Part shown: positions 1-8,823 of the stretch, in pieces | How the letters are laid out: each line of letters opens with the position of its first letter | Position numbering within the stretch: position 1 is the stretch's first letter | Assembly (NCBI RefSeq): GCF_017641085.1 | Contig: NZ_JAEPPI010000003.1 | Location: 186,001-250,000 of the forward strand | Direction of reading: 5' to 3' | Length of the DNA stretch: 64,000 bases | Source of the DNA: Gracilimonas sp. | Lineage (GTDB): Bacteria > Bacteroidota > Rhodothermia > Balneolales > Balneolaceae | The notes under the pieces: model-generated | Seen by the model: the letters and a program-made list of their open reading frames with translations, nothing else | Databases searched by the model: none | Told to the model about the DNA's origin: nothing | Program-made: the position numbers and the translations under genes

Positions 1-291
1 GATTATCTGCCTTTTCCAAAAGCTTTCGAAAAAATGCCAATGGCTTTTATCGGTGAGGCAAACGGTGCTTTTGGTGGATTGCGTGCCGTCGAGCAATTTC
101 AGATGGTTGCAAATTACAGGAATGCACTTCAGTTTCCGGAGCGGGTTTTTATCTCCCGGGTAGAAAAAGAGTTCTCGGAAACAGAGGGAATTAACGATGA
201 CTTCCAGCAAAACTTACTCGAATCACAAGTGGAAAACTTTGTGAAGTTCGTAGAATCCGTAAAGCAAAAAGAAATGGATCAGCTGGTTTAA
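1..291 (+). CDS. NADPH-dependent FMN reductase family protein, C-terminal part
   Basis: The reading frame is open from the first base, so the gene starts before the window; about 96 C-terminal residues are visible. The segment GGLRAVEQFQMV followed by an N-A-x-x-x-P-x-x-V-F-I pattern is typical of the last third of the flavodoxin-like NAD(P)H:FMN/quinone reductases (SsuE/ChrR/ArsH type), which pass electrons from NAD(P)H through bound FMN. The TAA stop is followed directly by the stop codon of the convergent response regulator gene, with no spacer and no shared terminator. The exact substrate cannot be told from this fragment. Confidence 0.7.
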   Translation, partial: DYLPFPKAFEKMPMAFIGEANGAFGGLRAVEQFQMVANYRNALQFPERVFISRVEKEFSETEGINDDFQQNLLESQVENFVKFVESVKQKEMDQLV

Positions 292-996
292 TTACCCGTT
301 TCGAAGCATATATCCAACACCGTGTAAAGTAATTAGGTAACGTGGATCGTCGGGGTGAACTTCAATTTTGGCTCTCAGCTTTGAAATGTGAACGTCCACC
401 GTTCGGGTATTTGTGCTAAACTCATAGCGCCATACTTTTTCCAGCAGTTCATCTCGCGATACCGGTTCGTTAGCACTTTTCAGCAGATAGCGGATCAGTT
501 CGACTTCCCGGGAAGTCAATTCAATTTCCTGTCCATCCGGGCGGTGAACAACAGACTCATGAAGGTCAATTTTTATAGGACCCAATTGCAAGATGTCCAC
601 TTCGCCGGAAGTGGAATACGTGCCGGCGCGTCGTAACCGGGCTTCAATGCGGGCAAGGAGTTCCTTCACCCCAAACGGTTTGGTGAGGTAGTCGTCGGCG
701 CCAAGATTCAGCCCTTTAACTTTATCCGGCTCCTGATCTTTGGCTGTAAGCATGATAACGGGGAAAGTAAATTTGTTATCCCGGATTTCCTCCAGAATAT
801 CATAGCCACTTTTACCGGGAAGCATGATGTCCAGAATCATGATATCCGGCTTATGCTCTTTTACCATTTCCACGGCTTGCGTACCCTCTTCACTTACTAA
901 AACATCGTACCCTTCACTTTCCAATGTATCCCGAAGTGTAAAAACAAGGCTTGGCTCGTCTTCCACAACGAGCACTTTCATGCGTTTATCCGACAT
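292..996 (-). CDS. OmpR/PhoB-type response regulator
   Basis: This is a 234-residue two-component response regulator. Residues 7-120 form a receiver domain with acidic residues E12-D13, phospho-acceptor D56 in ILDIMLPG, T84 and K106 (LTKPF). Residues about 130-234 form a winged-helix DNA-binding domain ending in the usual RTVDVHISKLRAKI and VGYML motifs. It lies downstream of the histidine kinase gene and overlaps it by 11 bp, so the two are translationally coupled cognate partners. The signal and regulon are unknown. The length is normal for the PhoB/OmpR class. Confidence 0.95.
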   Translation of the reverse strand: MSDKRMKVLVVEDEPSLVFTLRDTLESEGYDVLVSEEGTQAVEMVKEHKPDIMILDIMLPGKSGYDILEEIRDNKFTFPVIMLTAKDQEPDKVKGLNLGADDYLTKPFGVKELLARIEARLRRAGTYSTSGEVDILQLGPIKIDLHESVVHRPDGQEIELTSREVELIRYLLKSANEPVSRDELLEKVWRYEFSTNTRTVDVHISKLRAKIEVHPDDPRYLITLHGVGYMLRNG

Positions 997-2713
997 ATTT
1001 CGTGTGCTTATTTAAATTTTCTGTTGGCGAGGAAGCAGTCTGTACGTTTTGCAGCTGTTCTTTCGTAACGTCATCTCCATCCAATTTAGGAAATCTCACA
1101 ATAAATGTTGTGCCTTTGCCCGAACTACTTTTCACTTCAATCTTTCCGCCATTCAGGCTAACCATATTCCGTACGATACTTAATCCCAATCCATGTCCTT
1201 TAATTTTGGTGCTCTTTGAATCGGAATCGTCAACCCGGTAAAACTTTTTGAAGATGTTCTTTTGTTCTTTTTTAGGAATTCCCATTCCATGATCCGAGAT
1301 GCTGAAAAAGACATTGTCTTTGTTGGATGAAATCTGGTACTCGATGCATTTCTCATCCTTGCTATATTTGATGGCGTTTTCCGTAAGGTTGTGGACGATA
1401 GTTTCAAAGCTGTCGCTGTCGATCAAACACATAGCATCTTCAGCAGAAGATTTAAACTTCACTTCAAATCCCTTGTTTTCAATATACTCCCGATTTTCAT
1501 TCAGGAACTTGTTCATCAGATTGTGAATACTGTAAGGAGCGGCTTTAATCATGTTCTGACCAGAGTCTACACGGGCTACATCCAGAAGTTTTTCAATCAT
1601 GCTTCTTAGCCGGATAGACTCATTATAAATATGTTCGCCATACTGCTTCAGCCGTTTGGGTTCGGTGACCCGCCCATCGGAAATGTTTTCGCCTGCAGCC
1701 TGCATCACTGCCAGGGGTGTTTTCAGTTCGTGGGTTACATTAGCAAGAAAGCTGGCCTGCCGCTGTGCTAAATGTCGCTCGCGCTGTGCCGTCACAAACA
1801 TGAAGATTAGTGCCCCCAGTAAGAACAGCACGGCCACCCCAAGTACAATCAGGTTTTTGATAAGGGTTTCGTTATAGGCATTAGTAACCGGCGCATCCAG
1901 AAAAGCAAGATTCAACGACCAGTTGTCGAAGAAGCCGGAGCCGGAGAACCCCATCACATGGTCTCTCAGGTCGCGGTCGTATTGTATGGTAGTATCATTA
2001 GTGGCCAACACTTTGTTATTGGTCCAGTCGCGAACCCAAACCACAATCCCGGTTTCCTCACTTTTACCAAAATAGTTGGTGAGAATAGGAGGAAGGACCT
2101 CATTTACAATATAATCCTCATTTAATGTGAGGGTTATGTAGCCGATCATCCGGCTTTCAGAAAGATTAATGAGTCCGATATTCAGGCTGCGATGGGTATC
2201 AAACTCAAAGTTATTATTCCAACGGTAATTGAAATCGTTAAGCTGAATCTTGGTTTTGGTGCGTGCCAGGCCAACACCGTCACAAACAAAATCCGGGTAG
2301 TCATTAGTAGGGGTGATTTGTTGGTTCTCAGGATCAAACCTGTAAATAGAGTTGTCAGGATTGCAGGGGTCAACATTTTCAGGGGTGAAATAAATGCTAT
2401 TAAAAAACGGACTTTTGGATGATCGGGCCAGTACATCCTGAAAATTATCAGGAAGCTGTCCGGTTTGCTGAAGGGAGTTTTCAATGGGCTCAAGCTCGAT
2501 TCGGGATAGCCCACGCAGAGGCTCAAGAATCTGATTTCTTATCGTGTCGTTGATCTCATCCAGTTGATCAATCCGGCGTTCTTCTTCACTTTCAACCATG
2601 CGGTCTCGGAGGTCATACAACGAAAGGACGTTCATCCCGGTAAGCGCAATAATAGCCGAGAGCCCAAGCATCAAAAGAATCCAGCGAAAAGCTCTGTTTT
2701 GTAAAATTTTCAT
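986..2713 (-). CDS. Membrane sensor histidine kinase
   Basis: This is a 575-residue sensor kinase. A first membrane helix spans residues about 10-32. A roughly 250-residue periplasmic sensor region follows, holding two Cys (C117 and C144) that could form a disulfide, and a second helix spans about 286-308. The HisKA domain has H328 in NVTHELKTPLAV, and the HATPase_c domain has an N box (NLTENAIKYS), a DHGMGIP G1 box and a GHGLGLSIV G2 box. It autophosphorylates on H328 and passes phosphate to the overlapping OmpR-type regulator. The periplasmic domain is not one I can name, so the stimulus is open. Confidence 0.93.
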   Translation of the reverse strand: MKILQNRAFRWILLMLGLSAIIALTGMNVLSLYDLRDRMVESEEERRIDQLDEINDTIRNQILEPLRGLSRIELEPIENSLQQTGQLPDNFQDVLARSSKSPFFNSIYFTPENVDPCNPDNSIYRFDPENQQITPTNDYPDFVCDGVGLARTKTKIQLNDFNYRWNNNFEFDTHRSLNIGLINLSESRMIGYITLTLNEDYIVNEVLPPILTNYFGKSEETGIVVWVRDWTNNKVLATNDTTIQYDRDLRDHVMGFSGSGFFDNWSLNLAFLDAPVTNAYNETLIKNLIVLGVAVLFLLGALIFMFVTAQRERHLAQRQASFLANVTHELKTPLAVMQAAGENISDGRVTEPKRLKQYGEHIYNESIRLRSMIEKLLDVARVDSGQNMIKAAPYSIHNLMNKFLNENREYIENKGFEVKFKSSAEDAMCLIDSDSFETIVHNLTENAIKYSKDEKCIEYQISSNKDNVFFSISDHGMGIPKKEQKNIFKKFYRVDDSDSKSTKIKGHGLGLSIVRNMVSLNGGKIEVKSSSGKGTTFIVRFPKLDGDDVTKEQLQNVQTASSPTENLNKHTKYVG

Positions 2714-2796
2714 GTGAAATAGTTGTGAAACTTAGCGCCTGAATATAGCACTTAACGTTATTGTAAGAACTCAAATTTGGTAAAAATAATGGCCAA

Positions 2797-2830
2797 TAAA
2801 AAAAGCCCTTCGGTGAGAAGAGCTTTCTGA
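2797..2830 (-). terminator. Intrinsic terminator after the M1 peptidase gene
   Basis: The imperfect stem AAAGCTCTT/AAGGGCTTT (minus strand) closes a 7-nt loop and is followed by a run of seven T on the minus strand. It lies 36 bp past the stop codon of the M1 peptidase gene and ahead of the two-component operon. Confidence 0.75.
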
Positions 2831-2865
2831 ACTTAAAATAAGAGATTCGCTGTTCGTTAAGTGCC

Positions 2866-4875
2866 CTATCGTACCCAAATGTTGTTCTCGCGGTTTGTAT
2901 CCGGGAAGTAGTGGTCGGCATCAATTTCTACCCGGGAAATCATAGCCGGCGCATCTAAGGTCACGGAAGTAGTTCGTTTGCCCATCATCCAGTCATCCAC
3001 GCCAATGCGGGTTGTAGTTTTGGAGCCGTCTTCAAAAGTAATGGTAAGATCAACAGGCATCACAACTTTGCCTAAATCTTTGATGGTTATGGTAGCCTCA
3101 TCGTCGTTTTGGGCAACATCAGCAATGGCCTGGTCCAGGGTCCACGTTTCGAAATACCAGGATCGCCAAAACCAGTCAAGTTCTCTTCCTGAAACATCCT
3201 CAAAGGTATTAAACATATCATAAGGTGTGGGATGTTTATATGCCCAGCGGTCCATGAAACTTGTCCATGCTTCTTTAAACAAATCATCACCTAACACACC
3301 CTGCAAGGCAATTAAAACGGTAGCAGGTTTTGGATACGAAGCGACGCCGTAAGCCGGGCCGGGATAGTGGTAGTCGGACCATCTCATGATTTCGCCTTCC
3401 AGGTAGCTGCCTGCAATGGGCAGGTAACTGTTGAATTCATCCAGCCTGCTAAAGCTTTCCGGAAATTTATCCCAGCGGGCGTGGGCTTCATGAAAAGTGG
3501 TAGCTCCTTCATCCATCCAGGCATGTCGGCGTTCGTTATTGCTCACAATCATCGGGATCCACATATGGGCAATTTCGTGGGCGGTTACATTATACAGCGC
3601 CTGCTTTTTTTGTGATAAGGGAATATTCGGGTTCGGGTTGTTGTAGCTGCCCATTACCGTCATCATCGGGAATTCCATCCCGCCGCCTATAATGCCGGCT
3701 CCTTCAACGGAAGTCATGTGTGGCCACGGATACGGAATGCCGGTATAATCAGATAAAAATGAAATAGAGTGAGCAGTGTAGTCTGCGGCATCTTCCCAAA
3801 GCGGGGCTGATTCTCTCCAAAAAGCATTAATGAGGGAATAGTTTTCGCTGCCGTCACCGTCCACATCCCCAACCGGAGTCCGCATGGCATCCCACTGTGA
3901 TTGAGAGGTAGCACTGAAGGCAACATCACGAACTTTTTCAGCCTTAAAGCGCCAGGTTAAAGTTCCGTCCTCACCGGATCCCGTTGAGCTTCCAAAATCA
4001 TTGATTTCAACAATTGAAACCACAGTGTCAGATTGCTGAGCTGTGTTATATCTCTCGAGGACAGCTGGAGCCAAGACTTCTTCCGGATTCAAAAATTCAC
4101 CGGTACTCATAACCAGCCATTGTTCAGGAGCGGTGATATTAATTTCGTAGTCTCCAAAATCGTGATAAAACTCGGCATTTCCGGTAAAGTCGTCTCCAAA
4201 CCATCCGTGAACGTCATCATAAGTAGCAACATGCGGAAACCAATAGGCAATGAAGTACAGATTATTTCGGCTGTAGCCCATGCGTCCGCTTGCACCTGCT
4301 TGCGGAACTTTGAAATTCCAGTCAATTTCGATTTCGGTAGTCTGTCCCGGGAAAATCCTTTCGTTAGGATATACAACCAGGTTCGTGCCCTGAACTACAT
4401 AAGTCGGGCGACTTCGTTTCATGCCGGCAATGTCTTCACCATCAATAGAAACCCGTGTGATATTCATGCCACCGGTAATCTCCACGATTTCTTTACGGGG
4501 CACACCTTCTTTGTGGAGATTCTGAGCCAGTTCAAAAAGAATATAGTTTAAAGTATCGGGCGAATTATTGGTGTAGGTGATATCCGCCTCACCGTATAGC
4601 ATGGTATCGGCCGGCACCAGTTCGGTATCAATTTTGTAGGAATAGGTGTTGGTGAAATAGTTGGGGCCGGGAGTTCCGTTATAGGATCGGAATCCATCTG
4701 CAACAGCTTGTTTAAAATCCCAGGGCTCTTCGATCTCGTAGGGAATGGGGCGTTCAGGTTTGAAGCTCTGTTCAATAGCGTCAGAAGTAGCAGGCGAAGT
4801 CGTGGTTTTTGATGGTGAACACGCAGTAAAAGCGGCGATTATAAAGATCAGGAATCCTGAAAGCGATGATTTCAT
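2866..4875 (-). CDS. Secreted M1-family zinc metallopeptidase (lipoprotein)
   Basis: This is a 669-residue gluzincin peptidase. The N-terminus has a hydrophobic signal with a lipobox-like AFTAC (C19), so it is probably lipid-anchored outside the inner membrane. The catalytic motif is H433-E-I-A-H437 with E456 eighteen residues later, giving the HExxH-X18-E zinc site of M1 aminopeptidases; H433, H437 and E456 bind zinc and E434 is the catalytic base. The N-terminal beta-rich domain and C-terminal extension fit M1 proteins of Bacteroidota. It is monocistronic with its own terminator. It probably helps degrade peptides in the periplasm or at the surface. Confidence 0.9.
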   Translation of the reverse strand: MKSSLSGFLIFIIAAFTACSPSKTTTSPATSDAIEQSFKPERPIPYEIEEPWDFKQAVADGFRSYNGTPGPNYFTNTYSYKIDTELVPADTMLYGEADITYTNNSPDTLNYILFELAQNLHKEGVPRKEIVEITGGMNITRVSIDGEDIAGMKRSRPTYVVQGTNLVVYPNERIFPGQTTEIEIDWNFKVPQAGASGRMGYSRNNLYFIAYWFPHVATYDDVHGWFGDDFTGNAEFYHDFGDYEINITAPEQWLVMSTGEFLNPEEVLAPAVLERYNTAQQSDTVVSIVEINDFGSSTGSGEDGTLTWRFKAEKVRDVAFSATSQSQWDAMRTPVGDVDGDGSENYSLINAFWRESAPLWEDAADYTAHSISFLSDYTGIPYPWPHMTSVEGAGIIGGGMEFPMMTVMGSYNNPNPNIPLSQKKQALYNVTAHEIAHMWIPMIVSNNERRHAWMDEGATTFHEAHARWDKFPESFSRLDEFNSYLPIAGSYLEGEIMRWSDYHYPGPAYGVASYPKPATVLIALQGVLGDDLFKEAWTSFMDRWAYKHPTPYDMFNTFEDVSGRELDWFWRSWYFETWTLDQAIADVAQNDDEATITIKDLGKVVMPVDLTITFEDGSKTTTRIGVDDWMMGKRTTSVTLDAPAMISRVEIDADHYFPDTNRENNIWVR

Positions 4876-4931
4876 GATTAGGTAGAATTAGGTTAGTCAG
4901 GAAGGAAGGTGGTAGTAAAAGTGAAGTGAAT

Positions 4932-5318
4932 CTATTTATGGATCTTCTTGTAATTTCTCTCTATAGATTCTTTCAGGTCGTTAAATTCAATGGGTTTCAC
5001 CAGGTAATCGAGATACTCGGTTTCTTTCGCTCTTTGAACGTGGTGAGGATCAGAATTCCCGGTGATGTAGATAACGGGCACATCTGAAAACTTGCGAATT
5101 TCTTTCATGGCTGTGATGCCATCTATTTCCCCTTCAAGAGAAATATCCATTAAGATGAGGTCGGGCTTAATCTTCTGTGCCACTTCTATGGCTGTTTTAC
5201 CATATACGAGTTCCCCTTCCGCGTCATACCCCAATTTTTCCAGGTAGCTTTCATACAGAAGATTCAGAATCAGATCGTCTTCAACGATCATGACTGTTTT
5301 ATTCTGTTTCTTGTCCAT
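4932..5318 (-). CDS. Single-domain response regulator (receiver only)
   Basis: This 128-residue protein is a receiver domain alone, with E13-D14-D15 acidic cluster, phospho-acceptor D58 (LILMDISL), T85-G86 in place of the usual T/S-A, and K107 (LVKPIEF). There is no output domain. The LEGEIDGI insert after the acceptor Asp is typical of receivers that pair with hybrid or HWE/HisKA_2 kinases. It lies alone between the M1 peptidase and tRNA-Leu genes, so its partner kinase is elsewhere. The PAS-HisKA_2 kinase at the right end of this window is of the right class, but there is no direct evidence for a link. Confidence 0.9.
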   Translation of the reverse strand: MDKKQNKTVMIVEDDLILNLLYESYLEKLGYDAEGELVYGKTAIEVAQKIKPDLILMDISLEGEIDGITAMKEIRKFSDVPVIYITGNSDPHHVQRAKETEYLDYLVKPIEFNDLKESIERNYKKIHK

Positions 5319-5462
5319 CTCGTTCCATTAATTTTCATTGCCTTATAAGCAACAGGCTAAATAATAACATGAATTAATATTAAACGAAATTTTCTAATAA
5401 AAAAATTTAGTGGTTAAATAGAGTAAATAGTCAATTTATAAGCTGTAGAGAAAGGATTGCAT

Positions 5463-5500
5463 AAAAAAAGCCTGCTTCTCTGTTCTGAGAAGCAGGCTTT
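5463..5500 (-). terminator. Strong intrinsic terminator after tRNA-Leu
   Basis: A perfect 14-bp stem (AAAGCCTGCTTCTC and its complement) encloses a 6-nt loop and is followed on the minus strand by a run of seven T. It starts right at the 3' end of the tRNA-Leu gene. Confidence 0.9.
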
Positions 5501-5501
5501 G

Positions 5502-5589
5502 TACCGCTGATCGGACTCGAACCGATACGGGCATTTTAATACCCATTGGATTTTAAGTCCAACGTGTCTACCAATTCCACCACAGCGGC
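5502..5589 (-). tRNA. tRNA-Leu (anticodon UAA)
   Basis: On the minus strand an 88-nt cloverleaf can be drawn. The acceptor stem is GCCGCTG paired with CAGCGGT, with A as discriminator. The D-arm is GTGGAATTGGTAGACAC, the anticodon loop ACTTAAAAT carries TAA, a long class II variable arm follows, and the T-arm contains GGTTCGAGTCC. The long variable arm and TAA anticodon identify leucine. The CCA end is not encoded (ACA follows). A consensus Bacteroidetes-type promoter lies just upstream and a strong terminator just downstream, so it is a single-gene transcript. Confidence 0.96.
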
Positions 5590-5603
5590 TTTCCGGTAGG
5601 CGC

Positions 5604-5635
5604 CAAATATACGGCTTTACCTTTCACTACTTCAA
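5604..5635 (-). promoter_or_regulatory. Bacteroidetes-type promoter for tRNA-Leu
   Basis: On the minus strand TTG (5635-5633), a 21-nt spacer and TATATTTG (5611-5604) match the -33 TTG / -7 TAnnTTTG consensus exactly. The -7 box ends 14 nt before the tRNA 5' end. Confidence 0.75.
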
Positions 5636-5653
5636 TAAAGATTTAAACAAATA

Positions 5654-5683
5654 TTGAATCCACATCTGCGTTTCGTAACTTTG
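5654..5683 (+). promoter_or_regulatory. Bacteroidetes-type promoter for the beta-barrel gene
   Basis: TTG at 5654-5656, a 19-nt spacer and TAACTTTG at 5676-5683 match -33 TTG / -7 TAnnTTTG. The -7 box lies 26 bp before the ATG at 5710. Confidence 0.7.
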
Positions 5684-5709
5684 GGCAAATAACAACTAAA
5701 AGAGAAGCT

Positions 5710-6279
5710 ATGAGACGATTTATACCCCTTACTATTTTAATGGCCGTTATTTTTTCAGCAAGCAGTTTGGCTCAGCTTGAGATCGGAGCTTCCTACGAGC
5801 TTCGTGATGAAAAGCCTAAGAATGGATTTGGCCTTCGAATCGAAAAAGGAATTCTTGAAAAACTGCCGGTGGTGAACCTTTCGCTTAGATTGCACGGAAG
5901 TTATTTCAGTGAAGAGAACAACGTGGATCCCAACAACCAGAGCTTCTCTTATTCAGAAGACCTGACCAATTATGATGTAGGAGTAGCTGCAGTTGGTGGT
6001 GTTTCTGTAGGACTTCTTGAACCCTACGTAGGCGTGGGACTTGGGACCGAGAATTATGAAAAAGCAGTTAAGGACTACAATGGCCTGCCGGGGAACCGTC
6101 CGGAAGACGGAAATGAAAGTAACTTGTACTGGAATCTATCGGTTGGCGCCAAAGTAACGGTGATACCGGTGTTAAAGCCCTTTGTTGAATATCGATATTC
6201 TAACAAGGAGCTGGCCGAGCCTACTCTGGCTGATGCTCAAAACGGCAGAATTATGTTTGGTGTGTCTTTAAGTTTTTAA
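5710..6279 (+). CDS. Small outer-membrane beta-barrel protein
   Basis: This 189-residue protein starts with a clear signal peptide (MRRFIPLTILMAVIFSASSLA, cleavage near residue 21). The mature part is made of alternating polar/hydrophobic strands rich in Gly, Tyr and Asn, and ends in FGVSLSF, a C-terminal Phe as in many outer-membrane barrels. It resembles OmpA/OprF-like 8-stranded opacity-family barrels, but no specific family motif is visible. It is transcribed alone from a good promoter and ends at an intrinsic terminator. The function is not known; a structural or adhesion role is possible. Confidence 0.75.
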   Translation: MRRFIPLTILMAVIFSASSLAQLEIGASYELRDEKPKNGFGLRIEKGILEKLPVVNLSLRLHGSYFSEENNVDPNNQSFSYSEDLTNYDVGVAAVGGVSVGLLEPYVGVGLGTENYEKAVKDYNGLPGNRPEDGNESNLYWNLSVGAKVTVIPVLKPFVEYRYSNKELAEPTLADAQNGRIMFGVSLSF

Positions 6280-6302
6280 ACAAAATCAGTTAATTGTATT
6301 AC

Positions 6303-6333
6303 AGCGGATGTGAACTCCATATCCGCTTTTTTT
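6303..6333 (+). terminator. Intrinsic terminator after the beta-barrel gene
   Basis: A 7-bp stem AGCGGAT/ATCCGCT with an 11-nt loop is followed directly by seven T, 23 bp past the stop codon. Confidence 0.85.
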
Positions 6334-6408
6334 GTACAAGAAAATATAAGTAAGTGCTTTAAACGAGGGTTATACCTACCTTAAAAGGGTGTTAGGCTGG
6401 ATTAGTTT

Positions 6409-8655
6409 ATGAGTGATACTGCTTCCATAGATAAATATGACCTTGAGGGTTATAAATTAAAGAAGGCTCAGAGAGAAGATCTGAAGCAGTTACTGACCGT
6501 GTGCCGTGATCACATTGACTCGGTGGATGAGCAAGCAGTGACGAATGCTTTTAAACTATGCTACATGTCGCACGAAGATATGAAGCGAGCCTCCGGGGAG
6601 CCATATTATTACCATCCGGTGGAAGTGGCCAAAATTGTAGCCAGTGAAATCAATATTGATGATATCTCTGTTATTGCCTCCCTGTTGCACGATACGGTAG
6701 AGGACACCGATGTAACCCTGGATGATATCCGGCACTGGTTCGGGGATGAAGTGGCCGTCATTATTGATGGAGTTACTAAAATTACAGGGGTGTTTAAAAG
6801 CAGGGATAGCAAGCAGGCCGAAGCGTTTATGAAGCTGCTGCTTTCCATGGCGGAAGATATCAGGGTGGTGCTGATTAAATTTGCCGATCGCATGCACAAC
6901 ATGCGAACCATCCAACACCTGAAGCGGGAAAAGCAGATTAAGATTGCTTCGGAAACCATGGACTTGTATGCCCCGCTTGCTCATCGTTTTGGGTTGTTTC
7001 GGATTAAGAACGAGCTGGAAGATCTGTGTTTCAAAACCATAGATCCGACTTCCTTCAAGTTTGTAGCCCGAAAGCTTAGGGAGAAAAGGGAGGACCGGGA
7101 AGAATTTATTAATGAGTTCATGCAGCCTATTCAAAATGAGCTGACCAAAATGAACTTTAAGTTTGAAATTAAAGGCCGGCCCAAGCACATCTTCTCTATC
7201 TACCGGAAAATGCAGCGGCAGCAAAAACCCTTCGAAGAAATTTATGACCTTTTTGCTATTCGGATTATTCTGGAAGGTCAGCATACAAAAGAAGATTGCT
7301 GGAGGGTGTATTCCATCATCACCGATTGGTACACGCCAATACCTGAACGATTCCGGGATTTCATTTCGGTGCCAAAAGCGAACGGCTATCAATCACTACA
7401 CACTACGGTAATTACTAATAAAGGCCGGAAAGTGGAGGTTCAAATCAGAACCCGCAGGATGGATGACATTGCTGAAAAAGGCCTTGCCGCCCACTGGAAA
7501 TATAAAGAAGGAGCCCAGCAAGGCTCCGATACCCTCGACAAGTTTGTGAATTGGGTTCGGGATGTACTGGATAATCCACGTCCCGATGCAGCCACCGATT
7601 TCGTAAAAGATTTTCAGCTGAACCTGTATAAGGATGAGATCTATGTTTTTACTCCTGACGGCGAACTGAGAACCCTGCCCCGGGATGCAACGCCTATAGA
7701 CTTTGCTTTTGAAATTCACAGTGAAATCGGGGAACGTGCCATGGCCGCCAAAGTGAACGGGAAGATGGTGCCGCTTCGCCAGAAACTTCAGAATGGGGAT
7801 CAGGTTGAGATTATCACCGGCAATAAGATCAATCTAAATCCGGACTGGATTGATGATGTGGTTACCCATAAAGCGAAGTCACGAATCCGACAGTTTATAA
7901 AGCAGAAGCAGCGTAAAGTTGCCGAAGAGGGACGGGAAATATGGAACAAGAGAGCGGCCCGCGGCAATATTGAAATTTCGGAGCAGGAGCTGAATCGATT
8001 TGCTAAAAGGTTTAAGTATGAATCGACCCAGGAGCTGTTTTTTGATATCGGTTCTGGCGTTTTTGACGTAAATGAGCTGTTCCGGGAAGTGAAGAAGTTC
8101 AAGAGTACGGGCCGGATTGAAGATAACGAGCAGGTGGAAGTCAATCCCATCACTGAAGAAGAAATTCAGGATAAATACATCAGTGAAGCCCGGTCGGTGG
8201 GTGACGGCAAGTCACTCTTTATCAATGGCGAGCTTAGCAATATCAAATATTCCTACGCAAATTGCTGCAACCCAATTCCCGGCGATGATGTGATTGGGTT
8301 TATAAGCCGAACCGGGGATGTCAAAATTCACCGGACCATGTGTAACAATGCTCAGCATCTGTTAAAGACAGAAGCAGAACGCATTGTGGATGTAAATTGG
8401 GCCAAGAATATTGATACCAAATTCCTTGGAGCCATTAAGGTTATCGGCGGCGACAGGGTGGGTATGATTAATGATATCACGGACGTATTGTCGAAATCGC
8501 TTGAGACTAATATGAAAAGTATCAACGTTAGCAGCGACAGCGGCATGTTTGAGGGGATTATCACTCTTTACGTTGACGGTATTTCTCATCTCGGCAAGAT
8601 CATGAAACGACTTGAAAAAGTAGAAGGCGTTAAAAACGTTCTGCGCTACGAGTAA
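6409..8655 (+). CDS. rel: Bifunctional (p)ppGpp synthetase/hydrolase (Rel/SpoT type)
   Basis: This 748-residue protein has the complete long RSH layout. The HD hydrolase domain has H69, H94-D95 and D160; the synthetase domain (about 215-350) has GRPKHIFSIYRKM and PKANGYQSLHT; a TGS domain spans about 410-470; a conserved YANCCNPIPGD zinc-finger-like segment follows; and an ACT domain ends the protein (about 670-748). The loop that separates monofunctional RelA (ExDD) from bifunctional Rel (RxKD) reads R314-F-R-D317, a basic variant, and the HD box is intact, so both activities are expected. It makes and degrades the stringent-response alarmone from GTP/GDP and ATP. Confidence 0.95.
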   Translation: MSDTASIDKYDLEGYKLKKAQREDLKQLLTVCRDHIDSVDEQAVTNAFKLCYMSHEDMKRASGEPYYYHPVEVAKIVASEINIDDISVIASLLHDTVEDTDVTLDDIRHWFGDEVAVIIDGVTKITGVFKSRDSKQAEAFMKLLLSMAEDIRVVLIKFADRMHNMRTIQHLKREKQIKIASETMDLYAPLAHRFGLFRIKNELEDLCFKTIDPTSFKFVARKLREKREDREEFINEFMQPIQNELTKMNFKFEIKGRPKHIFSIYRKMQRQQKPFEEIYDLFAIRIILEGQHTKEDCWRVYSIITDWYTPIPERFRDFISVPKANGYQSLHTTVITNKGRKVEVQIRTRRMDDIAEKGLAAHWKYKEGAQQGSDTLDKFVNWVRDVLDNPRPDAATDFVKDFQLNLYKDEIYVFTPDGELRTLPRDATPIDFAFEIHSEIGERAMAAKVNGKMVPLRQKLQNGDQVEIITGNKINLNPDWIDDVVTHKAKSRIRQFIKQKQRKVAEEGREIWNKRAARGNIEISEQELNRFAKRFKYESTQELFFDIGSGVFDVNELFREVKKFKSTGRIEDNEQVEVNPITEEEIQDKYISEARSVGDGKSLFINGELSNIKYSYANCCNPIPGDDVIGFISRTGDVKIHRTMCNNAQHLLKTEAERIVDVNWAKNIDTKFLGAIKVIGGDRVGMINDITDVLSKSLETNMKSINVSSDSGMFEGIITLYVDGISHLGKIMKRLEKVEGVKNVLRYE

Positions 8656-8670
8656 CCCTTTCTAATGCAG

Positions 8671-8701
8671 TTTAGGTAGATTTTTATTAAAGTTATCTTT
8701 A
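8671..8701 (+). promoter_or_regulatory. Possible promoter for the HU-ruvX-def-fmt unit
   Basis: TTTA (8671-8674), a 19-nt spacer and TATCTTTA (8694-8701) resemble the -33/-7 boxes, each with one mismatch. This would give a 5' leader of about 120 nt before the HU-like gene. It is a weak call. Confidence 0.35.
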
Positions 8702-8823
8702 CAATGCTGAAAGATTATTCGCTATAGGTCAAACAGCTTAAGGAAAACAAAGTTGCGAATAATTATGGAAGGACAAACGTGCCACAAGTAAATAAAAGGC
8801 ACTTAACATAATCTATAAAAACT

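Noticed and set aside
6556-7392. 278-codon minus-strand ORF inside rel
   Set aside because: It is the shadow of a highly conserved coding region and has no start context or family signal.
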